A DNA stretch of 64,000 bases from Porpolomopsis calyptriformis (lineage: Eukaryota; Basidiomycota; Agaricomycetes; Agaricales; Hygrophoraceae), in the NCBI GenBank assembly GCA_951640195.1, contig OX621167.1, positions 620,001-684,000 of the forward strand, read 5' to 3'. Below are positions 25,871 through 38,060 of this stretch, piece by piece; the first letter of the stretch is position 1; each line of letters opens with the position of its first letter. The translations under genes and the position numbers were made by a program. Below the pieces are notes generated by a model, which did not search any database, was not told where the DNA came from, and saw only the letters and a program-made list of their open reading frames with translations.

Positions 25871-26033
25871 ACTATCTTTACATGTGCTATTACCTTGTCA
25901 GGCAACTCGATCATTTACAACCACACGCATCCGTGATGGTCAAGCAATATGCCAGCCTCCTCCTCAAGCTGCTGATTGGCAGCTCAACCTTCCAGCCGCG
26001 TGATCACTGCGCTTCTGACCGCGTGAAGAACTG

Positions 26034-26040
26034 TATATAA
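26034..26040 (+). promoter_or_regulatory. TATA box of the sedolisin gene
   Basis: TATATAA ends 36 bp before the ATG at 26077, which suggests a short 5' leader and a regulated promoter. Confidence 0.5.
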
Positions 26041-26076
26041 CGTGTTTTCTTAATTGCTTCCGTCAAGGCGATAGCT

Positions 26077-28614
26077 ATGCTTTTCATCCCTCTCCTTGCT
26101 GTTACTCTCGCTCTTGTTCAGCTTGGCTTGTCCACGCCTCTCAACCGCTGGGATGATTTCGTAGAGAAACACGCTTGGGGAGAGATCCCTTCCGGTTGGG
26201 AGCTTTGGGGTCCTGCCCCCAAAGACCACACACTCGAGATGCGGATCGGTCTCAGACAAAACAGATTTGACGAGCTCATCTCGAATCTGTACGAAGTGAG
26301 TGACCCAGAACATGAGAGGTATGTATACTATAGTCCATACCCTAACCAGCACTTACCGAAGATATCGCATCTTTAGGTACGGAGCACACCTGTCCAAAGA
26401 AGAGGTCGAGGTTCTAGTCGCCCCCCATCCAACCTCACTTTCTCTGGCTGAATCCTGGCTAGCCGATCATGGCATTGACATCACCACCGTCCAACACTCC
26501 GGTGCTAGCTCATGGCTTACCGTCGCCGTGTCTGTCCCGCAAGCGGAACGCATGCTCAACGCCAAATATAGCACCTTCTTCAACCCTTCCACGTCCTCCT
26601 ATGTGGTCCGCACGCTGGAGTACTCCTTACCTCGCGAGCTCCGGAACCACATTGATGTTGTTTCACCCACGACGTACTTTGGCTCGACGAAGAGGATGAA
26701 GGTGACAAGCTTCGTGATGCCAAATCCCGACGTCCTTTCGGAGGAAGCAGCCACGACTGGAAAGCCTTCAGACAACTGCTCGTCGATTATCACACCTACG
26801 TGTCTTAGATCCCTCTATAATTCATCGACATATATTCCTCAGGCTACTTCTAAGAATACGCTGGGTATCGCAGGCTATCTCGAAGAGTTTGCGAATGACG
26901 CTGATCTCCAGGTGAGGGCTCATTCCTGATGTCCTTTCCTTTTCGGTGTCGCTTATCAAGTGTCCTGTCAGACTTTCTTCAAAAGGTTTCGCCCGGACGC
27001 CGTAGGTACTACTTTCAAAACTGTTGAAGTCAACGGAGGGTTGAACGATCAGAACAATCCTGGCGTCGAGGTGAGTGCCATCGCGGCTTCTCGTCTTGTG
27101 CACTGCATTTGAGCATGCCTCCAGGCAAACTTGGATATTCAGTACGCAGAAGGATTATCCTACCCGACGCCTAATGTCTATTTCAGGTACGTACTCTCAT
27201 TCTCTTTTTTGTTTCTGTTCTACACTATTCCGTCTATCTGCCCAATGCTGCATTCTGCAGGCTTTCTTCGCCTAGAATAGTCGTCTTTATTGCTCATTCT
27301 ATCACCCCATTTTGACCTCATCAACAGTACTGGTGGGTCCCCTCCGTTCGTTCAAGACGATAACACTCCTACCAACACCAATGAACCGGTGAGCGTCTGA
27401 CATTAGTTTTTTTTACCTTTTTAACTTGGGTTTTCAACACCCAGTACCTCGACGTAAGTATCATCTCATTTCTTTTTGGAAGTTCGCATCCTTTTTGAAA
27501 CCCCACAGTGGCTCCACTTTATTCTCCACCAAAAAACCATCCCGCAAACGTTGTCCACATCCTATGGCGATGACGAACAGACGGTAAGTTAAGAATCATT
27601 GTCTGAATGTGAATATTTAAATAATACTTTACAGGTTCCTGAGGATTATGCAACGAGTGTCTGCAATCTCTTTGCTCAACTGGGAGCTCGCGGAAGCTCT
27701 GTATTGTTTTCCAGTGGTGATTCTGGGTATGTCTGCGACCCTCTCCGCATGACCGGTGATTGAATGCGATCAAACAGTGTCGGTGGAGGTGACTGCAAAT
27801 CTAACGACGGCAGCAACACGACCAAGTTCCTGCCCAGCTTCCCCGCCTCTTGTATGTCATTCCTCGCCGCACAAAAAATAATGCGTACGGTTAATAATCC
27901 ATGGTTTATAGGCCCCTACGTGACAACTGTCGGTGGGACGACGAAAATTAATCCCGAAGTTGCTGTCAGCTTTTCGGGTGGAGGATTTTCGAACTATTTC
28001 GCTCGGCCCTCCTACCAGTCATTGGCTGTCAAAGGCTTCTTGCGATCTTTGGGAAACAAGTTTGCCGGTAAATTCAAGTGAGTGGTGGTGTTTTTTTTTG
28101 TTTTTACCTTCAATCTTTGTTGACGATGATCCGGCCCAAATTTTCAATGTCCAGCCCGACAGGAAGAGCGTACCCTGATGTCGCCGCACAAGCCCTAGGG
28201 TTCCAGGTTGTAATTGGCGGAGCAGTTCAGTCGGTAGCAGGGACTAGCTGTAGCGCTCCCGTATGTGTGACCTTTCTCTATCTTTTCTAGCTCCTGGTTG
28301 AAACGTAAAACCATCGTTAGACCTTTTCAGCCATCGTTGCGCTGCTCAATGACCATCGCCTCGCAAGTGGCAGAGGACCACTCGGCTTCCTCAACCCGTT
28401 CCTTTACACGAAGGGTGTCGCTGGACTGACTGACATCAAGTCAGGCTCTAATCCTGGGTGCGGGACGCCAGGATTCACCGCTAGGGTTGGTTGGGATCCT
28501 GTAGGTCACTTCTTCCTTTGCATAAATGGAGGTTTTGATACATGTATTTATCAATCTTCGCAGGTCACAGGCCTTGGTACGCCCAACTTTGGATTACTCC
28601 AAGGACTCGTCTGA
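26077..28614 (+). CDS. Secreted sedolisin (S53) / tripeptidyl-peptidase-like protease
   Basis: Acid serine-carboxyl protease, secreted as a zymogen. Thirteen exons, 26077-26318, 26377-26911, 26972-27070, 27125-27186, 27328-27388, 27445-27453, 27509-27583, 27635-27726, 27778-27851, 27912-28077, 28155-28260, 28321-28500 and 28564-28614, give 583 residues. A signal peptide covers about residues 1-19 ([19 protein letters not shown]). The pro-domain follows to about 200. The catalytic set is visible: the Glu and Asp of [13 protein letters not shown], the Asp of FSSGDSG, and the Ser of GTSCSAP. Exon 6 is only 9 nt (Tyr-Leu-Asp) between strong splice sites and restores the family pattern NEPYLDWL. 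The C terminus [12 protein letters not shown] is the usual end. The leader peptide and family suggest extracellular protein digestion. Confidence 0.94.
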
Positions 28615-31416
28615 GATTTTTTTCATCCGCCAATTTGTCATGGCCGGTTGTGCGTGCGTGTGTGTCGATATCCATTCCTTGCAAATATACAATCGTTTTT
28701 TTTATTATCACATTTCATTTTGCACCCACGCTTACAAGACACCACCTGATGCCTAGTTCTTCTTCTTCTTCTTTGTGGGCTGTTCCACGGTGATCAGCGT
28801 AAGATGATCAAATCCAATCGCATAGGCGACCAGCCTTGAGTTATAGAAGAACTCAAGTCCTGGTTCCATTGCAGAATTTGACAGATTTCACGGGGGGGTT
28901 TGAAAAAAGAAAAAAAAGAAAGAAAAAAAAACGGGGATCATTAGTAAGTTTGGCAATTAGGCTGTTACCCTCGCCTTCCTCGCCTTCTTTGTTTTTCCAA
29001 AAGGTCGTGTTAGGTGGGGAACAGGAAGCGATTCCGGCCACTTGACCGGGGCGAGGCGGGAAGCCAGTAGCCGGCACCAGCCGCGCGCCACAAAACCGCA
29101 CTTTAACGATTCACACTCTGCACATCTCAGGGGGTGGTGTTGCTGGTGGCGCTAGAGTGGGTGGGGGGGAAAGGAATGATTCGTGTTTGATGTTCCGGTA
29201 AGTTAGTTTAGGCTAGATATATTGCGGTAAATGTGGAGTCGTCAGGTCGTGTACTGTCTCCATGGGCAGGCAGGCGTTTTTCTTCTTTCTTTGGAACGGG
29301 ACTTACTCATACACACTTGGCGTTGTACATATAGAAATCAAACATTGAAAATATTCGATTTATGGTTCCAGATTTAACGCTCACAAATTGGGTGAAGGGA
29401 GATTTGGTAGATGAGGGTAAGATCGACCGATCACAATAAGAAATGGATCGCAGCTTATACTGTACGGTACACCACATACGTGGGCCATTCCCAGTTCCGC
29501 AAATCAGACACTCCTATACTGACATTCTGGGTATTCAATCACCGCCGCTCATTTCCAGTAAACCTCCGAATAGGTTAATTGAGAGGGAAGATGGACAGGT
29601 CCAGCGGTTTTGAATTAGGATCTGAGGGGTAGATCTTTCTGGCGTCCATGTCTGATTGTATTGAACCTTTTTTTTAAATCTTTCTTACAAACCAACATTG
29701 TCAGCTTTTCATGCCAGCAAAGACAAGACGGAGGATCCTGGCATATTTCAGATTTGGGCGCACGGCCACCGTGCTGTACACAAAATGAATAACATGACCA
29801 TTTGACTGGACACATCCTCACCTGGTGCACTGCTGGCGGTAGCAATGGCAACAACAATTATTCAAACTAAAGGCTTCCTAGATGCGGTTCAAGGAACGAA
29901 CGGAGATGAGCGCTGGGAGCCGCCTGAAATCTGACAAGAAGTCTATTATGTGGAAATGGTCGATCGAGCGGCAAAAGTGTGTGTGTGGGTGGGGAGGGGT
30001 ATCATGTGGTGTGGTGTGCCCTGATCCATCCTAAAGGGCCACTGCTACTCGAATTGGGTCTGTATGTCCACCTCTTGGCGCGGGTCGCTCCGATCGCTCT
30101 CGTTATTTGTTATTCATTTTTTAGTTCCTCGTTTTGAGTTCTGTTCAGTCTGGATGCAGATCTGTGGATCAGTCGGTGTGGCAGATCTAGGAACACGCTT
30201 AGATTTTTGCTGTAAGGCCCCCTTCACTCACCGATTGATATTCGTTCAACAATGTATCACGGGAAAGGCAAGAAATCTGGGGGGGATCTCGTTCTAGCGT
30301 GAACCCTAAAATAATCCCACATTGGGCAAAGTGAATCTATCGGAAATCGCGTTTCGTTCGATTTCCGCGGGGGAAATAAAATAAAACATGCTTGTGACTT
30401 GCCCAAGAATGCGGTTCGCGTTCCTTAAGATGGTACGTAGCAAGGGATTTTGAACCATCGAGGTGAGGGGGTGAACGTCGGCGGCCGTTCTAACATATGC
30501 TGTAGCATTCAGTCACACACGAGTGAGTTTCAAGAAACGAGCAAAACCTTAAAATCCCTTTATCCATAGCTTTGGTAACTCCAGCCTATACAGGCTGGGC
30601 CCAGTTCAAACTTTGAACTTGACGAAAAAAGAAAACGACCGTTCTCCGTTCGAACCCCTAAGTGACAGTGTGATCAATGTGGGGATGAGGCGGGGGGAAG
30701 GGGTGATTCTGATCATCATCATGTCATGCCATCATCAGCCAAATGAACAAGCTAATTTACACATGCTGTTTGGCAACAGCACCGGAACCAAACAAATTCA
30801 ACCGCAGCTTATGGTTCCGAACGGGTCTGATATTTCCGGCGTGTGATATGTTTTTTTCTTCTTCAAAAAAAACACCGAGGGTACCCAACCATCACACATC
30901 TTTACGGCTAACAATTGGCAAGAAAATACAAATGATATATTCATCATGTCATTCGAGTATCGAACCCAAAATAAAAAATCGTCGTAATGTATACCAACTA
31001 GCAGTACTCCAGGAAAGAAAATGAAAATCAAGCCCAGCAATGCCATGCGGGTGAAGGGATGCGAATGTGTAGATGTACATACTGTGAAGCTCGATCACAG
31101 TGGAATGTCAGGAGATAGCCAGCATGAGAAGAGGCATGAATGAGATGGCCAGGCGTAGTTGTGTACAAATGTGAAATGGGAATCGACAGCAAAGCGAAGA
31201 GGAGAAAAAAGTCTGAGGAAGAACCATGTTTGAAACACTCCAGAGACCAATGTGCGAATAACGCATGACGAATGGGGGAATCACATCAGTGTCAAAGGGG
31301 TGCTAAGACAATGGGCAACCCCCGTGACTGCAGAAGGGGGCTGACCAGATGGGCAGCCGACGGATGCATTTCACAACCCCCGACGGCGAGGGAGAAGAAG
31401 GATATCGGACGGTGGA
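28615..31416. other. Long intergenic region without a recognised gene
   Basis: 2.8 kb. It contains purine/pyrimidine runs (28900-28935), G-rich clusters (29130-29175 and 29970-30010), a TG-rich stretch at 29977-30030, and scattered short open frames with no known domain. I found no tRNA, rRNA or transposase in it. The first part will be the sedolisin 3' UTR. Confidence 0.5.
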
Positions 31417-32510
31417 CTAGGAAACGTTGGCGATTTCGATGAAACTGCGCCAGTTCCAGGTGGGGTCCTCGTCCGTGAAACTTGCGAGCGGGAACCAAGA
31501 TTCGGTCGCCATCGTCCTCCTCTTGCTGGAAGGTGAGAGTGGGGTGATCGACTTTGATTTTATGGTTGGGATCGAGTTTCGCGATCTGCGGGTCGAATTG
31601 CGGGGTGGGCGAGTGAACTTGCGCGACTCGCGTGTGGGAGGGGAGTCTTGGTCAAGCATAGCCGCAAGCTGGACAACGCGGGCAAAGTCCGAGGTGGAAT
31701 CGGCCTGTGGTTCTTCCAGTGCGCTCTCGTCTTCCTCTTCGATGCCGTCATCGTCATCGTCATCGTCGTCAGACATGTTCATGAAATTACGCTGAATGCG
31801 CTGGGAAGGCTTTATACGACCTTCGAGGCGTGCGAGAGCGTCCTTGCGACTGACGACGCGGTACCAGGTTGGGCTTGTGGATACAGACGAATCGCGGTTG
31901 CGGGCGAGTGCGTCGACGGGGAGGAGAAGAGGGAAGGGGCGGGAAGCGACTTGGAGGGTGGAAAAAGTGAGCGGAGGGGTAGTGGGGATGGGAGGGAGAC
32001 GTGGGGGAGAGTCGGTGATGGGTGTGGGGACATGTGGGAGAGAGGTCGAGGGGACAGGTTTTGGGGAAGGGATCCAGAGCGAATCACGAGATGAGCGACG
32101 TCTGGACGATGAGGCGGAGGGCGTCTCGGGAATAGTGCTACGATGAAAGAGATGAGCGAGGATGGGTTAGGGCTGAAAGGAGAGACGCACGGGAAATTTG
32201 GGAAGAAAGAGGTGTCCTGTCTGCTACTTGGGTTTGAAGATCGAAATTGTTTGCTGAAGGAGCGCATAGATTGGGATTCTGCGAGGTCGAGGGAAAGAAA
32301 AGAGCGGAATTCGTTGATGTCGCGTTTGGGCTGTAGGTTACAGTAAAAGGCGGATGGGTGGGAGATGGTTGAACGGGGGCCTGATGAAGTGGAGTCAGTG
32401 GGAAGACTGCCTCGACGCTGGTTGATCCTTGGCTCTGACGAGGCGGTTGGAGAGGGGGTCTGGGACAAAAGGCCAGAGGTGAAGAAGGGAGAGTAGGGAG
32501 AGCGGAACAT
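31417..32510 (-). CDS. Hypothetical serine/proline-rich protein
   Basis: Family not recognised. Two exons, 32510-32191 and 32137-31417, joined by a 53-nt intron, give 346 residues. The first half is disordered and rich in Ser, Pro and Arg (MFRSPYSPFFTSGLLSQTPS at the start). Residues 100-210 have long stretches of P, S and T. The segment TWYRVVSRKDALARLEGRI and SQRIQRNFMNM looks like the most structured part. An acidic run of eight aspartates follows. The C terminus, ESWFPLASFTDEDPTWNWRS, is tryptophan-rich and could be a short binding motif. The ATG at 32510 is the first in frame. A TATATATATAA stretch about 45-60 bp upstream on this strand fits a promoter. Probably a real gene, because both exons are open and the splice sites are good. 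Confidence 0.65.
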
Positions 32511-32551
32511 GGTTGGCAAGTTGAGGTGGCGGAGAGGAAGTGGAAGTGGTT

Positions 32552-32570
32552 TTAATATATATATAATAAT
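32552..32570 (-). promoter_or_regulatory. AT-rich TATA-type element
   Basis: TTTAATATATATATAATAA, 42-60 bp upstream of the ATG at 32510 on the minus strand, in an otherwise balanced sequence. Confidence 0.4.
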
Positions 32571-33982
32571 TATGTAATAATTAAAATTGTGACTTTTGTA
32601 ACGTGTGACTTTGTAACGCTATTTAATTAGTCATTTTAGTTGTCATGGGACTCGTAGCGCTTGCTCGGCTTTTGAGCTCGCCGTAGGATGCTGCTCTATC
32701 GTACCAATATCACCCTTTTCAGTCACTGACCGCGACACTCGGATCACTCTTACTGAAATCATTTGCAGATCCACGACGGCGAAGATGACGACCGTCCATT
32801 TGAAACCATGATCTCTCGCTCGCCCTCGTGTTGATTCGCAAACAAAAAAAACGTCTTTCAATCTAGATTGAAATTTTTGCCACTACGACTCCTATGGTAC
32901 TCGCCTTCGATAAATGGCTGATGAAACAAGTATCACTCCACTCGTTTTATTTGTCTTTTTTTTTATACACACGTGTTTCTCCACCGGCTTGCTGCACTGC
33001 TCCCCGAATCCCTCCGTGATCCAAGGCTGTTTTTCGGGACTCGTCATGTCGACCGTTGCAGCATTCCTATAATAGCAGTAACCCCACCGTCCTCGAGGAC
33101 GTCGTCATCCACCTCGGATGATCTCCCAACGTCACTATTGGACATTGAGACTGTCTTCTCTGACAAACGGGCGTCATTCAAGTTGCGTGGAACAGCTATC
33201 GACACCATAACCATGCGTTTCCTAGGGATCTTGACTCAACGCATAGTAGCAGTAGTGAAGCTGCTTGCTCACGTTGGATCACACTCCAATGAACACCATA
33301 CGTTCTTTGAGTTTATTTGACTGTCATCACGCGCGAGCAGTAACTTCATCACTCCCTCAGTCAGGTTGCCGTTTTTGTGGTCTATGTGGCTGCGATCAGC
33401 CGATCACTGACTTTTTTTGTTTTTGGACCGACGGGGTATCGGGCGGCAACACACCGTCGATCACGCATGGCGTCTCGTCGCATTTGCTGCGGGCGTGCCA
33501 GAGGTCGTGGTCGTGGTCGCGGCGCAGGTGAAAGCACCTCTTCCGCGATCATCTACCGGCTGTGGGGTGGTGACCGTGTCGATAGCAAGTACCCAAGCAC
33601 CCAGACCTCAGTCACACGAGTCATGAATGCCACGTACGCCCGGGTAGTATTGGTAACAGTCCCGTCGGCGTCGATTCCTACACCCAGGATCCGGTAGCAC
33701 TGCGCCAATCAACGTTGCACCGAATACAGACCCAGAAAGCGGACACTGTCCCTACTATAGCTCTATTATGAATAGTAAACACTGACATGATCCGAGGTGG
33801 CTATGATAGTCATAGAAATGACAACGCGGATGTGGCGAGGAAGTGGGGGTAATAAAAACGTGATCATACTAATAACCCCTCTAAACAATCGGGCTTCATT
33901 ATAAAATGTCCTTTCAAACGCCCGTAAGACGTACTTTAGAAGCTGTCGAAGCCGTCTAGAAGACGAGGATCTCCTCACACAT
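32571..33982. other. Intergenic region, no gene supported
   Basis: 1.4 kb. Open frames are short. One near 33377-33697 (plus) codes a GRGRGRG run, but it has no family match or splice context I trust. The right end is the 3' side of the phosphate carrier gene. Confidence 0.45.
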
Positions 33983-35224
33983 TTACTTGCCACCCGTAGT
34001 TCCTAGACCCATGGCGGTCTTGAAAGAGTCGTAGATCCACCATTGGAAGCCTGGACGATACGAAATCAGCCACTGGCGCAGACGCTCGCGCTCAAACCGG
34101 CGACTCACCGGTCAAAGTACCTGTAAATTCAAACACCCCCATATAAGAATGATAATGGGAAATAGAAGGGAACAACGCACCGATCATGAGAACCCTTGTT
34201 CCAAGGCCCTTGGTAGCCAACGCTTTAAAACCGGCCTCGCTAGCGATGGTGCCGATCGGCTTGCCCTTGTTTTCCGCCTTCCCGAGCAGGGACACGAGGG
34301 AGTCGGCCGGGTGGGAGACGATGGCGCAGACGACGCCAGCGAGGTAGCCAGAGGAGAATGTGACTCCGAGCTGGGTGCCCTTGCCGTACGATGATTTTTC
34401 TTCGGTGAACACGTGAGTATAGAACAGGGAGACGATCTTTTCAAAGAAGAAGAACTTGGCCATGGTGTAGGGTATCTGCAGGTGCACACGGAAATCGTCC
34501 GTTTTTAAGAAGAAAGAAGCGAGGTGTGGTGACGGACCTGACGGGACCAAAGGGGGACGAGGGATCCGAACGGATAACGCGTCTCGGCCCTTAACCTGCT
34601 CATCTCTTTCATAGCAGCACCAAAGGGGACGGGGAAGGTCCCGTTCGGGCTCGTCTGGATCTTGACTTTTGTCATCTCGAGCGGACAGAGCGCGATGTCG
34701 GCAAAGACCTCGGCGGACGCGGAGCCGGCGAGCCAGATCGCGGACCTGTACTTTTGTGCGGCCTCCTCCCCGGCGAGGTTGGAGTACGCGTCCTTGAAGA
34801 TCTCGTACAGGCCGTACTTGAACATGCCCTGCAGCGAGTAGCCGACGAACGTGGGTCCGAAACCTTTCCAGATACCGTTCATGCCCTCTTCTTTGATGAG
34901 CAGTCTGAGGCCTGAAGTGAGGCCGGTGTATTTTTCGGGGCTGACCTGTAGATGAATGTAGGTAAGCGAAGGGCGGCGGATCCGAGGGTGGATAAACACG
35001 CCTGCATGTTGCATTTTGCCACATCGAGAGGCGTGATGCCGGCGTGTGTGAATCCACAAGCCATTACACCACCAAGCATGCATTTTGAGTAATATGGGAC
35101 ATCATGGGGTACAGGTCCGGTGTACCTTGGTTAGTTGGAAGACAGGTCAGAAACGGGTATGCCACGATTTCGGTGTTTCCCACCTGGAGTCCCATTTGCG
35201 GTTGGTTAATTGCAGATGTGCCAT
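33983..35224 (-). CDS. MIR1: Mitochondrial phosphate carrier
   Basis: Imports inorganic phosphate across the mitochondrial inner membrane for ATP synthesis. Six exons, 35224-35184, 35125-35002, 34945-34538, 34475-34181, 34120-34109 and 34050-33983, sum to 315 residues. Three carrier repeats are visible: GITPLDVAKCNMQ in repeat 1, CPLEMTKVKIQTSP in repeat 2, and SHPADSLVSLLG in repeat 3. FVGYSLQGMFKYGLYE and GTLTGFQWWIYDSFK are phosphate-carrier blocks. Intron 2 (35001-34946) begins with GC (CAG|GCGTGT), since only this keeps NMQ joined to VSPEKYTG. Exon 5 is 12 nt and codes the start of GTLTG. There is no cleavable presequence; the protein starts MAHLQLTNRKWDSR. Confidence 0.95.
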
Positions 35225-35557
35225 TGGTGGAGTGTGAGCAAAGGGTAGAGTCTATGGGCGGGACTCGAGTGTGTCCTGCCGGGATGGAGGAGCTGTGACG
35301 AAAAAAATTTGCAAGCGGCAAGCGGAATGTGCCGAAAAGGTAATGATTCCGAAATCAACCGATACGATATTCCGACCCCTTGCCATTTCCTCCTTCACAG
35401 CCCCCTTGCTCAGAGCTCGATGTCTCAAGTTTCAAATACCACAGCTTTTAATACTGGACTTGGTAACAGAGATCGTTTCAATTCTGTTTGTGGCCGGACA
35501 ACAGCTTTAGCCCATATCCTAGGATGAAGGATAAACTGCATTCTGATCTCAGGACAT
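35225..35557. other. Intergenic, phosphate carrier upstream region
   Basis: No gene seen. It is bounded on the right by a MITE. Confidence 0.4.
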
Positions 35558-35671
35558 TCAGGGCCTGGACAGCAGCTTAGCAATGCCAGCTTTTTGGCGC
35601 TAAACTGGCGGAGTTTGCTACACTTTTAGGCTGGCAAAGTTAGCCACGCTACGTTACTGTCCAGGCCCTCA
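35558..35671. mobile_element. MITE with 12-bp terminal inverted repeats
   Basis: A 108-bp non-coding element (35561-35668) with perfect 12-bp inverted ends, GGGCCTGGACAG and CTGTCCAGGCCC. TCA stands directly outside both ends and fits a 3-bp target duplication. A 3-bp duplication and a GG-C-rich terminus resemble PIF/Harbinger-type MITEs; that class assignment is inference. Confidence 0.7.
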
Positions 35672-36389
35672 CAAACGAGGTTACATTCCTCCACAAGCTG
35701 TACTTCACGATCCCAGGAATCGTTTGAGTCATCGCGCTGATTTCGATGGATACGGTTATTTCATTCTCTGGATTCCAAGGGTACGATACTTCTTTTCCTC
35801 ATGCTTTCTATGTTCATCAGTTCCTGAAATATGTCTGTCAGAAACCCAGCTGACGAACAATATCATAGCAAAGTAGTTGTTTTAATGCTGGAAGCATTAA
35901 AAGAACTGCTTTGCATTTTCCTCCTCCACGAGATGAGGGTTCGTGACTTCTTTTCCATCCCAAGACAAGTTCAGTGGGTGCCCGAGACGTGTATTGTTGA
36001 ACCCAACTGGCACTCTTAATACCTCTCATGCAGGCTCCATAGCGACATCTACCACTGAGGTTGGACCAGATGGTCTGTTGCTGGGCGGACAACAGCAGAT
36101 CGGATTATTGAAGTCAGCCTCGATGACGCCCAGATTGAAGAGCTCCCAGACTCAGTTCAAAACCACCCATCATGAAGGAGCTGTGTCATGGACGGCAGGG
36201 TACCGCGGCTGCGAATGTAGCCAAGTACTCGAAATATTCACTGATAAAAATAACGCGGCAAGCAAAGCCAAATCCATGGCGTTTGAGAGAGCGGGTGAGC
36301 GTTAAGGATGTGAGTGAGCAGTATGGTCGGGAAGGTAGAAGAAAATCTATCCAACTTGGGTCTTAGAAGTAAATGATTTCTATTATTCG
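35672..36389. other. Intergenic, no gene supported
   Basis: About 700 bp between the MITE and the inverted relic. Open frames at 35831-36019 and 35943-36305 overlap and show no known domain. Confidence 0.4.
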
Positions 36390-37765
36390 ATTCGAGGAAA
36401 TGGCAATTGGATCATCGTTGTCCATATACACCGCTTGCTCTCATTCCGCTATATACCGACAACAGCAGTGACAGTAGAACACTTGGTTGAGACGCTCACG
36501 ATCGATATTTACCCAAGGAGTTCATGCGTCCGTCTTTGATGCTCGTCGGCTTATTAGGGGTGATGAGAAGTATGATCCGGAGGAACATTAGAATCGGGCA
36601 CGTCATTCTTGTGCAACCATCAAGACGGAAGGGAGCGGCGTTTGCGGCGGCCCTCCAATTGGCATATGAGAAAAAGAACGGATATGAAGAGGTTTGCCCG
36701 TCAATTACTCTCCGAGAAATAGGAGCATCATCCTCGTGGCGCCTCGTCATTGGTGTCGGGTACTGCGAATGAGTAGTGCCCGATTCCTGTTCGGTTGGCA
36801 TAGGTGGAGTTATGTGAGATAGAATCCCAGGCCTAGATGTAGCCGAGGGACGATCGGGCGGTTTATTCCTTATCTTCTAGGTAGGGGGCGTGGCGGATTG
36901 ATACCGTTTTCACTTGGCGCTGTGGGGTATGATAGCAACGAGGAGTATGAGTCTCAATCTAGTGCTGTGAGATGCTTGGAGTCGGTTTGGACAAAGTAGA
37001 TGGCAATTGTCAATTCAGGGTGATTATAAGTTTCGTCAATATACAACGCCTCTTCCTGGGCGAAGAAATTTGCGATGGGACTGGTCTATCGGATCGCGAG
37101 TCCGATTTAGCGTCCTTCCCAATTTGTAGCATCGTGAAGTGCGTTGATTCGAACTTTTGAATTTGTGTCAGAGCAGTTTTGAGAAATGTGCCAGTGACGT
37201 CATTTCGGACAGATTCTACGTGGAGGAACAGCTTGCAGAAGAGGCTGGAGTGGCAGGAGAGAGCTTGTGAGTGGGTTTGATTGGGTAAATCAAGATCGAC
37301 AGCACACATCGTAACTGACGAGATCCGCAAAGGCGTGGAGTCGGTAGTCAAAGGAAAAAAGACCATTTGAAGTCCCAGCTTGGGAGCTTGGGCTGGACTT
37401 CCTAAAGTCTGGCACTTGTTGAATATGAGTCACCGAGAGGTTTGCCCACGCTCGAATGTACATAGCGTCTGGAAAGGCTTGGGGACAAGCACTGACCTAA
37501 ATCTGCCGTTTCACGAGTCAACTCTTCATGATCCCATCGGAATGATCTGTGCACCGCGATAATTTCCTTCTTCGTTTCGTCAATACCAGAGGTGAGCTTA
37601 TCCACGCGTTTGGAAAACTGCTAAATTATGGGATAGCAGTATACGCATGGATGTTCCGTTCTTGTCAATGGGTATTATGAAGAGACAGGAAGGGCCAAGA
37701 GGGGTACATCTTTGGGAGAGAGGTGGGCCCAAAGAGCGGTGGAAGCAGAAGGATGTATCGAGGCC
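36390..37765 (-). pseudogene. Inverted, decayed copy of the coiled-coil gene at 45359-47246
   Basis: Read on the minus strand, this stretch follows the gene at 45359-47246 in order, from near its start (LRPSASTALWAHL region, about 37760) through KLTSGIDETKKEIIAVHRSF (about 37600-37540), ESVRNDVTGTFLKTALTQIQ (about 37215) and SSPRKRRC to the C terminus and 3' UTR (about 36390-36500). The intron region is present in both, so the duplication was at DNA level. The relic has many substitutions, small indels and a loss of roughly 300 bp corresponding to about 46440-46740. No continuous frame remains. Confidence 0.82.
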
Positions 37766-38060
37766 GAGGTGATTTTCAACAAGGTGCTGGTTGGCCAGGC
37801 CAGACTCCCAAACTTCACACTCGGGTGTCTTCACGTAAACACGTCCCTTTACAATGAAAGAGGCATAAGATGGCTTGCGGATGCAGATTCTCGGTTAGAA
37901 ATACGCCGTGCGTATCGCTTGGCTCGTATCGTCGGCTACCATCGTTCATGGATTTGTCAGAGAATTTGTCAAATCACGCTCAGCTTTGGAATGACTTCTG
38001 ACAAATCCGACCATGATATATCCTGAAGGAAAGGGAGGAAGGAAAAAAAAAACATACGAA
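37766..38060. other. Intergenic, RIB3 upstream region
   Basis: 295 bp. Similarity to the coiled-coil gene fades here. An A10 run with G interruptions lies at 38040-38053, just before the RIB3 ATG. Confidence 0.4.

Noticed and set aside
33377..33697. RG-rich open frame as a gene
   Set aside because: Only the GRGRGRG run stands out; no domain, no supported splice sites, weak coding look.
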